From JAYUZR01 sp043751595 (lineage in GTDB: Bacteria > Patescibacteriota > UBA1384 > CAILIB01): DNA of 48,929 bases. Of this stretch, positions 15,711 to 23,791 are shown piece by piece. The position numbers were made by a program, and so were the translations under genes. The stretch is taken from the NCBI GenBank assembly GCA_043751595.1, contig JAYUZR010000030.1, positions 1 through 48,929 on the forward strand. The letters run 5' to 3'. Positions within the stretch are counted from its first letter, which is position 1. The number at the start of each line of letters is the position of its first letter. The notes under the pieces were generated by a model. It worked only from the letters and a program-made list of their open reading frames with translations, had not been told where the DNA came from and ran no database searches.

Positions 15711-15962
15711 ATGCTAAGCCTGTACCGATCACTGTTTGTCCGCTGGATGAGCCTGAGCCTTATCTCGCTCATCGGACAATTAGCTTTGTTTTTCTGGCTC
15801 CTGCCCTACATTCCTACTACACCTGCCGATTACACGCTTTTTGATAGTTTCTTTGCCCCTAAGTTTCTAGCGCTTGCTCTTGCCGTAGGCTTGGTTGGAG
15901 CTCTCCTTTGGACCGTCCACCAGTTGGCCAAGCAGCGCTCTGCCCTTATTGCCGCAGTCTAG
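15711..15962 (+). CDS. Small two-helix membrane protein
   Basis: An 83-residue protein with two hydrophobic segments (about 12-33 and 48-67) and a short basic tail. The ATG at 15711 starts one base after the rpoD stop, so it is translated from the rpoD mRNA; a longer in-frame start inside rpoD is less likely. The rho-independent terminator begins 18 nt after its stop. No family recognised. Confidence 0.6.
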   Translation: MLSLYRSLFVRWMSLSLISLIGQLALFFWLLPYIPTTPADYTLFDSFFAPKFLALALAVGLVGALLWTVHQLAKQRSALIAAV

Positions 15963-15978
15963 TTGCATATCCGCAACA

Positions 15979-16004
15979 AAAAGCCGCCTCCGGGCGGCTT
16001 TTTT
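15979..16004 (+). terminator. Terminator after the rpoD unit
   Basis: AAGCCGCC-TCCG-GGCGGCTT (15981-16000) with flanking A- and T-runs (to 16004). The stable TCCG loop and six T residues make this a textbook terminator. Confidence 0.94.
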
Positions 16005-16006
16005 GG

Positions 16007-16012
16007 TATGCT
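16007..16012 (+). promoter_or_regulatory. -10 element close to ruvA start
   Basis: TATGCT ends 6 nt before the ruvA ATG, giving a leaderless layout. The matching -35 position would fall inside the preceding terminator stem and shows no consensus. Confidence 0.4.
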
Positions 16013-16018
16013 AGAAAC

Positions 16019-16552
16019 ATGATTGGATCACTCACTGGCACCGCAACACTCACCCACGCCGGAAAAACCTTAATCGAGGTCCAGGGAGTTGGCTATTGGG
16101 TCCATACCGGCACTTGGCTCCCTTTTGGCGAAGTCCGTGCTTTTATTTATCAGCACGTCCGCGAGGATGCACTCGATCTCTACGGCTTCGCCACACTTGA
16201 TCACCTTGGTCTTTTCGAGAAACTCATCAGTATCTCTGGAATTGGTCCTAAAGCTGGCCTCTCGCTGCTAAGTCTCGGCACCGCCAGCGAGCTGCATGCC
16301 GCGATCGAAAGTAGCGATGTAAAGTATCTTAGTAAAGCGCCGGGCATCGGCCAGAAGGCAGCCCAAAAGGTAATCCTAGAGCTTAAAGGCAAGTTAGTAG
16401 AAACCGAACTTGCCGGCACTCCGCAAGGAGACCTGGCCGAAGCACTGGAGCAGCTAGGGTACCGACGGGCTGAGATTCAGCCAATCATTGCCAAAGCTCC
16501 GAAAGAATTATCACTCGAAAAGCAACTTTCTTGGGCATTACGGCAGCTCTAG
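16019..16552 (+). CDS. ruvA: Holliday junction DNA helicase subunit RuvA
   Basis: A 177-residue RuvA, which binds Holliday junctions as a tetramer and loads the RuvB motor. The N-terminal OB fold runs from MIGSLTG to about residue 62; the two helix-hairpin-helix motifs are ISGIGPKAGLSLL (about 73-85) and APGIGQKAAQKVILELKGK (about 108-126); a short C-terminal RuvB-binding domain ends the protein. Start at 16019 fits the family's MIG(S/K)L opening; the longer frame from 15908 crosses the terminator. ruvB and ruvC are not in the window. Confidence 0.95.
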   Translation: MIGSLTGTATLTHAGKTLIEVQGVGYWVHTGTWLPFGEVRAFIYQHVREDALDLYGFATLDHLGLFEKLISISGIGPKAGLSLLSLGTASELHAAIESSDVKYLSKAPGIGQKAAQKVILELKGKLVETELAGTPQGDLAEALEQLGYRRAEIQPIIAKAPKELSLEKQLSWALRQL

Positions 16553-16553
16553 T

Positions 16554-16581
16554 TTGAGCTTTCAGCACCCTGGAGTATACT
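16554..16581 (+). promoter_or_regulatory. Promoter of the 16591 gene
   Basis: TTGAGC (16554-16559), a 16-bp spacer, and TATACT (16576-16581), 9 nt before the ATG. The mRNA would be leaderless or nearly so. The -35 box lies 1 nt past the ruvA stop. Confidence 0.6.
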
Positions 16582-16590
16582 TATAGTATT

Positions 16591-17568
16591 ATGGCTTTTG
16601 AATACACACGACACAACGGCGAAGGCTCCTACACCATGGGTGGTGGGGAAGTTACACCAGAAGAAAAGAGAAGGTCTCTTTCTGCTCGCTTAAGGAATCT
16701 TACTTCTGGTGATAGACCGACCAAACTCTCAGAAGAGCAGTCACAGGCTATAAAAGATATCTCGATGGAGTCAGAGGTTGCCCCCACTATTACCTTACAA
16801 AGGATTGGCCTCTTTTTTAAAAAGGCGTTCGTTGGTGCAGGTGAGGCCTATCTTAAAACCTCAATTAGGGCTAATACCGGCAAATCAGTTGCAGAGCTTG
16901 AAGAAGCAACTGAACACTCCGATCCTGCACTAGTCAGATCAAGAAACTTTGTAAGTGCCCAGTTTGAGCACTTAGATAAGCTAAGAAAATATAAAGAAAC
17001 ACTTACAGCCAAAGCCACACAAGAACTCCCTCAGTTAAGAGAGCTCGAGGCACGAGAGCTTATTGCAAAAATTGAAAAGTTGGACAAGCTCGCCACCCAA
17101 GAAGAGGGCCTGCGGCAGAACATTTACAGGAGAGCCCTCACCAACGGCATCCTCACTAGCCCTAAGGCCACTGACCAGCTACAAATGCTACTATCCAGGA
17201 CTGGTAGAAGGCTAGAAATAACAGGAGGAGTAAAATCTCCCGATGGCCTAACATGGGCCACAATTCCAGTACTTAGTACGGATGTAGAGCAGACTATTCA
17301 CCCCCAAGATTTAATCGAGTTCTTTGAACTATTCTATTCAAAATCAACTCACAAATCAGTCACCTCAATTAACCTGCTTCTAGCTACTACCAACCGAGAT
17401 ACTAGGGAGGCAGCTAGCGTAGAGAGATACTACAGCAATGAAAAAAAGTGCCTTCTAGATAGCGCTATTCCAGCGAGTCAGGCGCACCATGGTCCGTCTG
17501 TGCGTACAAACACCCAACAAGATTGGTCACACGTAAGAGAACACTACGATGTTGCAGCACTCTCCTAA
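16591..17568 (+). CDS. Hypothetical soluble protein
   Basis: A 325-residue hydrophilic protein with no family I recognise. The N-terminal 60 residues are polar and likely disordered; residues about 110-180 are strongly helical and charged (heptad-like Leu, Glu, Lys), possibly coiled coil; the C-terminal part is mixed, ending in an Asn/His/Tyr-rich stretch. There is no signal peptide or membrane segment. Codon use (AGA/AGG arginines, more A+T) differs from the neighbouring ruvA and is like the 23788-30997 block. It overlaps the next gene by 20 nt. Confidence 0.7.
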   Translation: MAFEYTRHNGEGSYTMGGGEVTPEEKRRSLSARLRNLTSGDRPTKLSEEQSQAIKDISMESEVAPTITLQRIGLFFKKAFVGAGEAYLKTSIRANTGKSVAELEEATEHSDPALVRSRNFVSAQFEHLDKLRKYKETLTAKATQELPQLRELEARELIAKIEKLDKLATQEEGLRQNIYRRALTNGILTSPKATDQLQMLLSRTGRRLEITGGVKSPDGLTWATIPVLSTDVEQTIHPQDLIEFFELFYSKSTHKSVTSINLLLATTNRDTREAASVERYYSNEKKCLLDSAIPASQAHHGPSVRTNTQQDWSHVREHYDVAALS

Positions 17569-17764
17569 TCCAGATCTCTCAAAAGAGATTGATGACTTAA
17601 TTGCTAGTTATCAGGAATTAATTAAGACGTACGAATACGCCATCTCCGAGTTTGACTCCCTCGACCACGAGTACACCGACATCCTAGTGGATCTTGATAA
17701 GCGCCTTGAAAAGATTGAACACGATCTAGCTACTCCGGCCACCGCACAGCTCGCTCCCGCCTAA
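17549..17764 (+). CDS. Small coiled-coil protein
   Basis: A 71-residue, acidic, almost wholly helical protein (SKEIDDLIASYQELIKTYEY and then heptads with Leu/Ile to about residue 60), ending in an Ala/Pro tail. It overlaps the upstream ORFan by 20 nt in another frame and is probably its partner. Its stop shares CTAA (17761-17764) with the stop of the convergent pilin-like gene. No function can be given. Confidence 0.6.
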   Translation: MLQHSPNPDLSKEIDDLIASYQELIKTYEYAISEFDSLDHEYTDILVDLDKRLEKIEHDLATPATAQLAPA

Positions 17765-18966
17765 TATTCTTCTTCCCAGTGCGAAATAGCACTGGTATAG
17801 GTTCCGGTTGTTCCGCCAAAGACAGCGGTTGCCCGTGGAGTATCAAGGGTTAAGGTAAGTGCAACTCCAGTATTAAAGTTTACAGCACCGCCGGAAACGA
17901 TTGCTCCGGTAATGGTCATCGTATCGCTATTATTTACACTCATCGATCCCGAGGTATAGATAACACCATTCACCGTATACGTGCCCTTGGTAATATTGGC
18001 ATTTCCATTTACTAAAATACCCGATTTACCCGTACCAGGATCTATTACTTGAATGGTAGAGCCGTTAGCGTTTGAGGTAAACGAGCCATCAACCACTAGT
18101 AAGCCGTTAATCTTCATAGTTTTATTGGCCGCCCAGCTATTAGTGGTTAGGTTTCCCGTAACCAGCGTAATGGGACCAGGTAAGCCCGCACTTGAAGTAA
18201 TTGCATTACGAAAAGCAGTTTGCTGAGCAGAGATAGAAAGATCGTATTTTACCGTATAACCCCCAGAAGCGCGGTAATTAGCAAAGTTAACCCCGGGCGG
18301 CGTTTGCGCAGGAGCAGAAGTAACAATACCACCGGAAGTGATAGCCCCAGCATTGTTAGTACTAAACGAGCCAGAGGTGCGGACATAGCCAGTCCCAAGA
18401 TCTAATCTTCCGCCAGAGTTAAGATTTATCGTTGTACCTCCCCCGGCATAAAAATCACCGCCACGAATAACCATGGTGGTTGAATTGTTCGTGACCGATA
18501 GGGTTCCACCGGTCATAAAGGCATTCGTACCAACTGCACTAGTGGCACCTGTTACCCCCTGAAAAACAGTAGCCTCTACCACCCGCTGAGCCACATACGT
18601 CCCATTATCTGCCTTGCCCGTCACCGTAATGGTGGCATAGCCTGCAGCGGTAGAAAGAATAGAAACGGTAGCTGTTTTAGTGGTATCTCCGCCAATATTC
18701 GCCAAGGTGTAAGTGTTAGGAGTTGGCTGAAACGTATTGGCAGCAATTCCTGAAGAATAGGTGGTGTTATTATTCAGCTTCCAGAGAGCATCTTCTACCC
18801 CTGCCTCGGCCGTGTAGTAAGCGGTGATACCGTCTTTTTGCGATCGACTAATTTTTGATTCCAGTGCCGCCACACTTAAACTTGCGGTAGCACTAAATAA
18901 GGCTACTCCAAGCAGGATGAGCATAGTAGCCAGAGCGTATCCAGGTTTTCTTGGGGAAGTCTTCAT
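17761..18966 (-). CDS. PilX-like pilus accessory protein with long repeat-like passenger
   Basis: A 401-residue protein with a type IV prepilin-like N-terminus: a basic leader, then GYALATMLILLGVALFSATA, the hydrophobic helix of a PilX/GspK-type pseudopilin, and YYTAEAGVEDALW, typical of PilX. From about residue 150 the rest is rich in Gly, Thr, Ser and Asn with recurrent short beta units (VNGNANITKG, TMTITGAIVSGG), recalling the beta-helix of polymer-forming proteins. It is the last gene of the pseudopilin operon, its start overlapping the previous stop (TAATG). Surface display is likely. Confidence 0.78.
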   Translation of the reverse strand: MKTSPRKPGYALATMLILLGVALFSATASLSVAALESKISRSQKDGITAYYTAEAGVEDALWKLNNNTTYSSGIAANTFQPTPNTYTLANIGGDTTKTATVSILSTAAGYATITVTGKADNGTYVAQRVVEATVFQGVTGATSAVGTNAFMTGGTLSVTNNSTTMVIRGGDFYAGGGTTINLNSGGRLDLGTGYVRTSGSFSTNNAGAITSGGIVTSAPAQTPPGVNFANYRASGGYTVKYDLSISAQQTAFRNAITSSAGLPGPITLVTGNLTTNSWAANKTMKINGLLVVDGSFTSNANGSTIQVIDPGTGKSGILVNGNANITKGTYTVNGVIYTSGSMSVNNSDTMTITGAIVSGGAVNFNTGVALTLTLDTPRATAVFGGTTGTYTSAISHWEEEY

Positions 18967-19538
18967 TACAATAAATTGCGTAATTGAATCGTAACACGAA
19001 GCGGGTAATTCTGATTGACGCCATCCGTTGTCGTTACTGTAAGATTCAATACCCCGCCTCCATCGTACCCCACAATTGATGCCACTTGGTCGGCCACATC
19101 TACCGTAGAAAGCACCCTCGACTGCAATCCAGCTGCCACATTAGTAGCAGACCACTGCACCCTAACCGTAGGAGCGGCCGGGAAGTAATACTCCTTTGTT
19201 TCTAACTTTAAGATGGTGCCGGAGATGTAGTAGCGCCTATAACTTAAATCGCCAGCGTGACCATCTTCAAACTCAACCTGATTAGGCTGGGTAACGCTGT
19301 TGTCGGTACTATCGGCCGGGAAGTTAGTCACCAAAACAGGGCTTTGCCGCAGTTCTCTCGAGAGCCTATCAATGACCACCCGCGCATTCTGCGCCAAGCC
19401 GGCCATGTTTTGCTGAACCGTAATATTTTTACGAAACACGTTGTAGATACTGGTTGTCATCCCAACCAAAATAATGGCAACGGTTAAGGCAACCATCACC
19501 TCTACTAAGCTAAAGGCCTTTCTAGTGATTGTACGCAT
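18966..19538 (-). CDS. PilW/GspJ-like minor pseudopilin
   Basis: A 190-residue protein with the prepilin motif KAFSLVEVMVAL: Phe and Glu at +1 and +5 are present, though the residue before the cleavage site is Ala rather than the usual Gly. A 20-residue hydrophobic helix follows, then a beta-rich globular domain. It is the fourth gene of the leftward operon and overlaps the previous gene by 17 nt. Minor pseudopilins of this class prime assembly of type IV pili or competence pseudopili. Confidence 0.85.
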   Translation of the reverse strand: MRTITRKAFSLVEVMVALTVAIILVGMTTSIYNVFRKNITVQQNMAGLAQNARVVIDRLSRELRQSPVLVTNFPADSTDNSVTQPNQVEFEDGHAGDLSYRRYYISGTILKLETKEYYFPAAPTVRVQWSATNVAAGLQSRVLSTVDVADQVASIVGYDGGGVLNLTVTTTDGVNQNYPLRVTIQLRNLL

Positions 19539-19944
19539 AGGTAGTGAGTGTAAATTGAGGCGTCCGCTTACCCTCTACCCAAGAGACGGTTACGACCACC
19601 TTTTTCATGCCTAAATCAGTGGCGCTGGCGGCGTAATTACTAGCCGGATCCACATAACTAATAACCGTGGTGCGGCTAAACTTAGCCAACGGATCTCCCG
19701 AGGCAGTGCTTACCGCCGCCAAGGGCTCGTAGGCAGGGCTTGCCCCCACTGTAAGTGAGGCGTAATCGGTACTTCTAATTTTTTCGATTTCTTCTTGTGC
19801 CAAAAAGCTTGCCTGCGTTGCGTAACCACTTTGCTGAATATAGCGCTGACTGAGCGGCAGCAATCGCAAAATGCCAAGTACGGCAATCGAAAATAAGGTA
19901 AGCGCCACCATTACTTCAAGTAGGGTAAAGGCTTTTTGCTTCAT
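19522..19944 (-). CDS. PilV/GspI-like minor pseudopilin
   Basis: A 140-residue protein starting MKQKAFTLLEVMVALTLF, again with Ala before the cleavage site, Phe at +1 and Glu at +5. The globular part is short and beta-rich. Start at 19944 is chosen because it places the prepilin motif right after a basic six-residue leader; the longer frame to 20082 would run into the upstream gene. It is 4 nt downstream of the FimT-like gene. Confidence 0.85.
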   Translation of the reverse strand: MKQKAFTLLEVMVALTLFSIAVLGILRLLPLSQRYIQQSGYATQASFLAQEEIEKIRSTDYASLTVGASPAYEPLAAVSTASGDPLAKFSRTTVISYVDPASNYAASATDLGMKKVVVTVSWVEGKRTPQFTLTTYAYNH

Positions 19945-19948
19945 ATGG

Positions 19949-20491
19949 TTAGTATTCACGAGAACCAGGAAGAAGTGAACCAGACGGGCGTAAATCGATA
20001 GACCTGCGGCGATTGCGGATGGCGTCGCGCAGCACCAGGGTTCCGCTGGTGCTTGGCGCTCCTGCCGTGGTGAACCGCACATCTACTTGCCCGCCAAAAC
20101 TTGCACTATCTACTAGTACATTTACTGGCAAGGTAGTAAGGGTAACGTCTTTTGTATCACAGTTAGCAGAGCGACAAAGGAAGGTAGCAATCGTAGAGGC
20201 ATCTACCGTGTAGGATTGATTAGTAGTAGTGGTGCACGCAACGTTCGAGCACTTTTTGTAGGTAACAATCGTAGAGGTAGCCGAAGAGCTAAACCCGTAA
20301 ATAACTTGCTCAGCCACGGTACGTTGTTGCTGTAGCCTAAGCAGCTCAACCGCCTGATTAGTAGCCGCACTAAGCTGCGCCTGAGAAAGAATCAGCTGAT
20401 AGGTTGGAATAATAAAGGCAGCAACCAACGCAATAACCGCGGCAGTAATAAGCAACTCAACCAAGGTAAGGGCCGGTGCTCGCCTTCTCAT
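19949..20491 (-). CDS. FimT/GspH-like pseudopilin
   Basis: A 180-residue protein with MRRRAPALTLVELLITAAVI at its N-terminus: the prepilin-type hydrophobic helix with Glu at the +5-like position, but Leu rather than Phe after the putative cleavage site. The soluble domain has two Cys pairs (around CSNVACT and CRSANCD) and ends LRDAIRNRRRSIDL...SGSLLPG, typical of GspH/FimT. FimT-like pseudopilins bind DNA in competence systems. The start overlaps the upstream stop by 4 nt. Confidence 0.85.
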   Translation of the reverse strand: MRRRAPALTLVELLITAAVIALVAAFIIPTYQLILSQAQLSAATNQAVELLRLQQQRTVAEQVIYGFSSSATSTIVTYKKCSNVACTTTTNQSYTVDASTIATFLCRSANCDTKDVTLTTLPVNVLVDSASFGGQVDVRFTTAGAPSTSGTLVLRDAIRNRRRSIDLRPSGSLLPGSREY

Positions 20492-21015
20492 ACCGGTGGA
20501 TTAATTTCTTTGGGCTTGCAGTTTACACAGTAGCCAGGGTCGGTTGGATAATCTCGGTGCGGCACGCAGGGGCCAGAAATGCAGTAATAAATACTACTAT
20601 TGCGAGTAAAATGCGGAAAAAGCTGAGGATCGCTGCACGATGCAATCGGGTCGCTAATATCACAGAGACGATAACTCATCTGGTAAATCTGCTGGTTACT
20701 GCCATTCACCCAGCTATCCCAGTCGAATACTCCTTCGGGCCACACACTAGTTGGCCATTTTCCGCCCGCTAAGTATTTCTCTAGGCCTGGTGGTACAGAG
20801 CGACTAGTATCGGCCGGATAGGCGTAATTATTATCTTCGGCATACTGCGTTACCGCGGTAGCAATACCATTAAGCTCTTCGGTAATGCGAGTAAGCTTGC
20901 TTCTGGAGCGCAACTTGGTCATTCCGACAATACTAAGCGCGATCAAAATCAAGAAAATCGCCATTGTAATCAATAGCTCCGGCAAGGTGAATCCGCCCCT
21001 TCGACTCTTACGCAT
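20488..21015 (-). CDS. Type IV pilin-like protein, GspG/PilA type
   Basis: A 175-residue prepilin: MRKSRRGG then FTLPELLITMAIFLILIALS, with the canonical Gly-Phe cleavage site and Glu at +5. Helix alpha-1 continues to about residue 60; the globular head contains six Cys, several likely disulfide-bonded, and a WDSWVNGSN stretch. It is first in the five-gene operon, with a TATAAT 6 nt before its ATG. No pilus ATPase (PilB/T), platform protein (PilC) or prepilin peptidase (PilD) is in this window. Confidence 0.88.
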   Translation of the reverse strand: MRKSRRGGFTLPELLITMAIFLILIALSIVGMTKLRSRSKLTRITEELNGIATAVTQYAEDNNYAYPADTSRSVPPGLEKYLAGGKWPTSVWPEGVFDWDSWVNGSNQQIYQMSYRLCDISDPIASCSDPQLFPHFTRNSSIYYCISGPCVPHRDYPTDPGYCVNCKPKEINPPV

Positions 21016-21045
21016 ACAGATATTATACGCTACCATTTCACTACC
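21016..21045. promoter_or_regulatory. Shared divergent promoter, pilin operon and trxB
   Basis: The 30-bp gap holds ATATTATA. Read leftward it gives TATAAT (21022-21027), 6 nt from the pilin ATG; read rightward it gives TATTAT (21021-21026), 19 nt from the trxB ATG. The two start sites must compete or be coordinated. Confidence 0.6.
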
Positions 21046-22035
21046 ATGAACCCACTTCCCGACCTTAGCACCCCACCCACCCAATACGATCTGGTTATTA
21101 TTGGCGGTGCCTGTGCCGGCCTAGCTGCTGCCCTGTATGCCGCGCGCAGAAATCTTAAAACTTTGGTCCTTACCAAGAATATTGGCGGTCAAATTGCTAC
21201 CACCCCAAGCGTAGAGAACTATCCGGGAATCGATTTTATTACTGGAGTCGATCTCGCCCAAGCCCAGTACGCCCAAGCCCTTAAGTGGGGCGCTGAAGTT
21301 ATTTTTGATGAAGTCTCTAAGATCGAAAAGCGCGGCGAGCAAGATTTTGTAATTACCGCTAACCAGGGCTCGTACCAGGCTAAGGCGCTTATTCTAGCCT
21401 ACGGCAAAACGCCAAAGAGCCTCGATGTCCCGGGTGAGTGGGATTACGCCGGGCGCGGTGTTTCCTACTGCGTTACCTGCGATGCTCCATTGTACCGCCG
21501 CAAAGATGTAGTGGTGGTTGGTGGTGGAAACTCGGCCGTAGAAGGCGCTCTTATTTTGGCCGAAACAAGTAATAAGGTATATCTGGTACACCGCCGCACC
21601 GAGTTTAGGGCTGAGGCCGTCCTGATGGAGCAGCTTAAGGCTCAGGTAGATGCCGGCAAAGTAGAGCTGGTACTCTCCAGCGTCTCTAAAGAAGTTATCG
21701 GCGATGGCCCGGTTGCTACGGGACTAGTAGTTACCAATGTTGATGATGCCTCCGAGCGCACCCTAGCGGTAGATGGCATCTTTGTGGAAATTGGATTCTT
21801 GGTAAATGTTGGCCTAATAAAGGAATTGGTCAACCTTGATAAAATGAACCAGGTTATTACCAACAACCGCCAAGAAACCTCTACCAGTGGCGTCTTCGCC
21901 GCCGGAGATCTTACCGATACCGTCTTTAAGCAAGCCGTCATCTCGGCCAGCGAAGGCGCCAAGGCCGCTCTTACTGCCTATAGCTATATCCACAACGGAG
22001 CCAACCCCGGCGTGGATTGGGGCGGACACTCATAA
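21046..22035 (+). CDS. trxB: Thioredoxin reductase
   Basis: A 329-residue low-molecular-weight thioredoxin reductase that passes electrons from NADPH through FAD to thioredoxin. The FAD-binding loop is IIGGACAGLAAALYA (about 18-32), where GxGPAG is more usual. The redox pair is C142-V-T-C145 (CATC in E. coli). The NADPH loop GGGNSAVEGA lies at about 158-167, and GVFAAGDLTD near the C-terminus binds flavin. Its partner thioredoxin is at 3536. Confidence 0.95.
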   Translation: MNPLPDLSTPPTQYDLVIIGGACAGLAAALYAARRNLKTLVLTKNIGGQIATTPSVENYPGIDFITGVDLAQAQYAQALKWGAEVIFDEVSKIEKRGEQDFVITANQGSYQAKALILAYGKTPKSLDVPGEWDYAGRGVSYCVTCDAPLYRRKDVVVVGGGNSAVEGALILAETSNKVYLVHRRTEFRAEAVLMEQLKAQVDAGKVELVLSSVSKEVIGDGPVATGLVVTNVDDASERTLAVDGIFVEIGFLVNVGLIKELVNLDKMNQVITNNRQETSTSGVFAAGDLTDTVFKQAVISASEGAKAALTAYSYIHNGANPGVDWGGHS

Positions 22036-22041
22036 ATCGCC

Positions 22042-22800
22042 ATGGATATCCCCGTCACCCTTTCCGAGCAAGATATTCAGCAGCTAAAAGAAGCGCTTAG
22101 TAAGGGTGCCGATCCAGAGGGTATCGCCGACAAATTGTGGGAAGGTGGCTTGTCCGCCAAAGATACTAATCTGATTATGACTCAGATTACCGGTGTACAG
22201 AAAAACTACATCCCAGAAGGGGTAGATACCATGAATCAAGTTTCGCCAGCCAGCCCCTTGGCCCAAAGGATGGTTGATCAGCTCTTCCGGCAAGATGCGA
22301 TAGGTATGAATATTGCAGGGGTACGAACAAAAACTTACGGCAACCCTTGGGGAATGCTCTTTTTTGGCGTCCTTTGGCTCGCAGCAACCCTTGGCTTTTT
22401 CGTAGTAACAGGTGGTACCAAGCCGTATCTAGGTACCAAAACTGTCGGAACGGTAACCCGCGTAGAAGAAAGTCGCAGCAGTAAGGGGGGAACCAGTTAC
22501 CAGCCGTGGTATACCTACCAGGTAGCCGGAAAAACCTATACCGGTCATCCAGATTATTACAGTAGTCAGTTTAGTGGCTACACTACCGGCTCCAATATTA
22601 ACCTGGCATACCTCGACGATCAGCCACAGTTTGCCGTCCCCCAGGGTGGGATTGGCACAATAGTTTTCTTCGCACTCTTCCTTGTCTGCGGCTTGTTCCT
22701 GTTTGCCGCTGGCGTTACCGGCCTTCTTAAGCCAACCAAAAAGGAGCCGCAAATCATGCAGCCCCCTTCTAACCCGACCATTCCTCCCCCACTGGTTTAA
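22042..22800 (+). CDS. DUF3592-like membrane protein
   Basis: A 252-residue protein. Residues 1-60 are acidic, soluble and helical. Two transmembrane segments (about 101-122 and 195-220) flank an outside beta domain with YQPWYTYQVAGKTYTG and a DDQPQ turn, the layout of DUF3592. The tail is Pro-rich. It begins 6 nt after trxB, so it is co-transcribed. Its TAA shares TTAA (22797-22800) with the convergent gene. Function unknown. Confidence 0.7.
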   Translation: MDIPVTLSEQDIQQLKEALSKGADPEGIADKLWEGGLSAKDTNLIMTQITGVQKNYIPEGVDTMNQVSPASPLAQRMVDQLFRQDAIGMNIAGVRTKTYGNPWGMLFFGVLWLAATLGFFVVTGGTKPYLGTKTVGTVTRVEESRSSKGGTSYQPWYTYQVAGKTYTGHPDYYSSQFSGYTTGSNINLAYLDDQPQFAVPQGGIGTIVFFALFLVCGLFLFAAGVTGLLKPTKKEPQIMQPPSNPTIPPPLV

Positions 22801-23351
22801 GTGGGTTTGGCCAGCTCAGCAATTACCATCTCGATTAACGCCTTGGGCGAATCATCCATTACCACCCGGCCGCGGCCGCGATGAGCAATCTCTAGCAGGT
22901 GCGGAATCTCATCAGACATTCCCCCACTATTAAGCAGGACGCCGATTACCTTATGCCGCTCAAAGGCCGAGGTAAACTCGTGCAGCGTACCTAGGCGGCC
23001 ACTTACATGCACCACCGCATCGCTTAAATCAACCATTAAGGTATCGCGGCCAGCGTAATCGTACCCGGTAAAGAAGACCGTATCGTGATGATCGAGCGGG
23101 AGCCGATACTTGCGCTGGTGCTCGAGCATACTGTGCGCAGGCGAGAAGCCGATTACCTGCCCCTGCACCGATTTTGCCCCCTTGGCGGCAATATAGGGAA
23201 TACCGTTAGTGGCTCCCGTAAGGAGGACTCCGCCGTAGATGGCGATTTGCTTACCGGTCTCAAAAGCGGCTGCCTCGCCATCGAGCACTTCTTGACCACC
23301 GGCTGCCCCCGAGACACAGATTTTAGGATCGAATAAAAGGTGGTGCTTCAT
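22797..23351 (-). CDS. LOG/DprA-like Rossmann-fold protein
   Basis: A 184-residue protein of the SLOG superfamily, near the TIGR00725/LOG-type nucleotide-binding proteins: ICVSGAAGG at the N-terminus, IAIYGGVLLTGATNGIPYIAAKGAK for the Gly-rich loop, and VVHVSGRLGTLHEFTSAFE, which corresponds to the PGGxGTxxE motif with Ser replacing the first Pro-Gly. LOG enzymes release cytokinin-type bases from nucleotides; many bacterial members have unknown roles. Start taken at 23351; the ATG at 23372 overlaps a TATAAT. Confidence 0.72.
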   Translation of the reverse strand: MKHHLLFDPKICVSGAAGGQEVLDGEAAAFETGKQIAIYGGVLLTGATNGIPYIAAKGAKSVQGQVIGFSPAHSMLEHQRKYRLPLDHHDTVFFTGYDYAGRDTLMVDLSDAVVHVSGRLGTLHEFTSAFERHKVIGVLLNSGGMSDEIPHLLEIAHRGRGRVVMDDSPKALIEMVIAELAKPT

Positions 23352-23443
23352 GAAAAATGTTAGTACACCCATTATATGGCCTTTATACCTCTATTTGCGA
23401 GGGCTAATCGGAGGTACAATAAGAGTGCATCATTATTCTACTT

Positions 23444-23791
23444 ATGGCGAACACCCTTACTCCCCCCTATACCGTTGCCCAAGTTGTTGAAGAAAACATC
23501 TTCGACCTTCTTCAACTTACCGATCTCACCGAAGAAAGTCGCCAAGACTTTATGGATGAGCTTATGGAATCCGTTGATGGTGCCGTAATAGATGCCATCG
23601 CTGAGAAGCTAAGCGAAGAAGAACTTACAGTGTTTGAGGCCTTGCTGGATTCTGAGGAAGAAGCTGCCCTTGAGCCGTTTTTTACTGAAAAAAATATTAA
23701 CGTGGAAGAACTGTACGTAGCAAAAAGTATGGAGTACAAGATTGAGCTACTACAGCTCCGCTTTGGTGAAGACGCCGTTACCGAGAAATGA
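23444..23791 (+). CDS. Small acidic hypothetical protein
   Basis: A 115-residue, strongly acidic and helical protein (many Glu, Asp, Leu), with no membrane segment. I think it resembles the short DUF5663-type proteins found in Patescibacteria, but cannot confirm this. Its stop overlaps the ATG of the next gene by 4 nt (ATGA at 23788-23791), so the two are translationally coupled. Confidence 0.65.
   Translation: MANTLTPPYTVAQVVEENIFDLLQLTDLTEESRQDFMDELMESVDGAVIDAIAEKLSEEELTVFEALLDSEEEAALEPFFTEKNINVEELYVAKSMEYKIELLQLRFGEDAVTEK

Noticed and set aside
20013..20772. Plus-strand ORFs opposite the FimT- and GspG-like pseudopilin genes
   Set aside because: The minus-strand frames carry clear prepilin motifs and are tightly coupled; the plus frames have no recognisable content.
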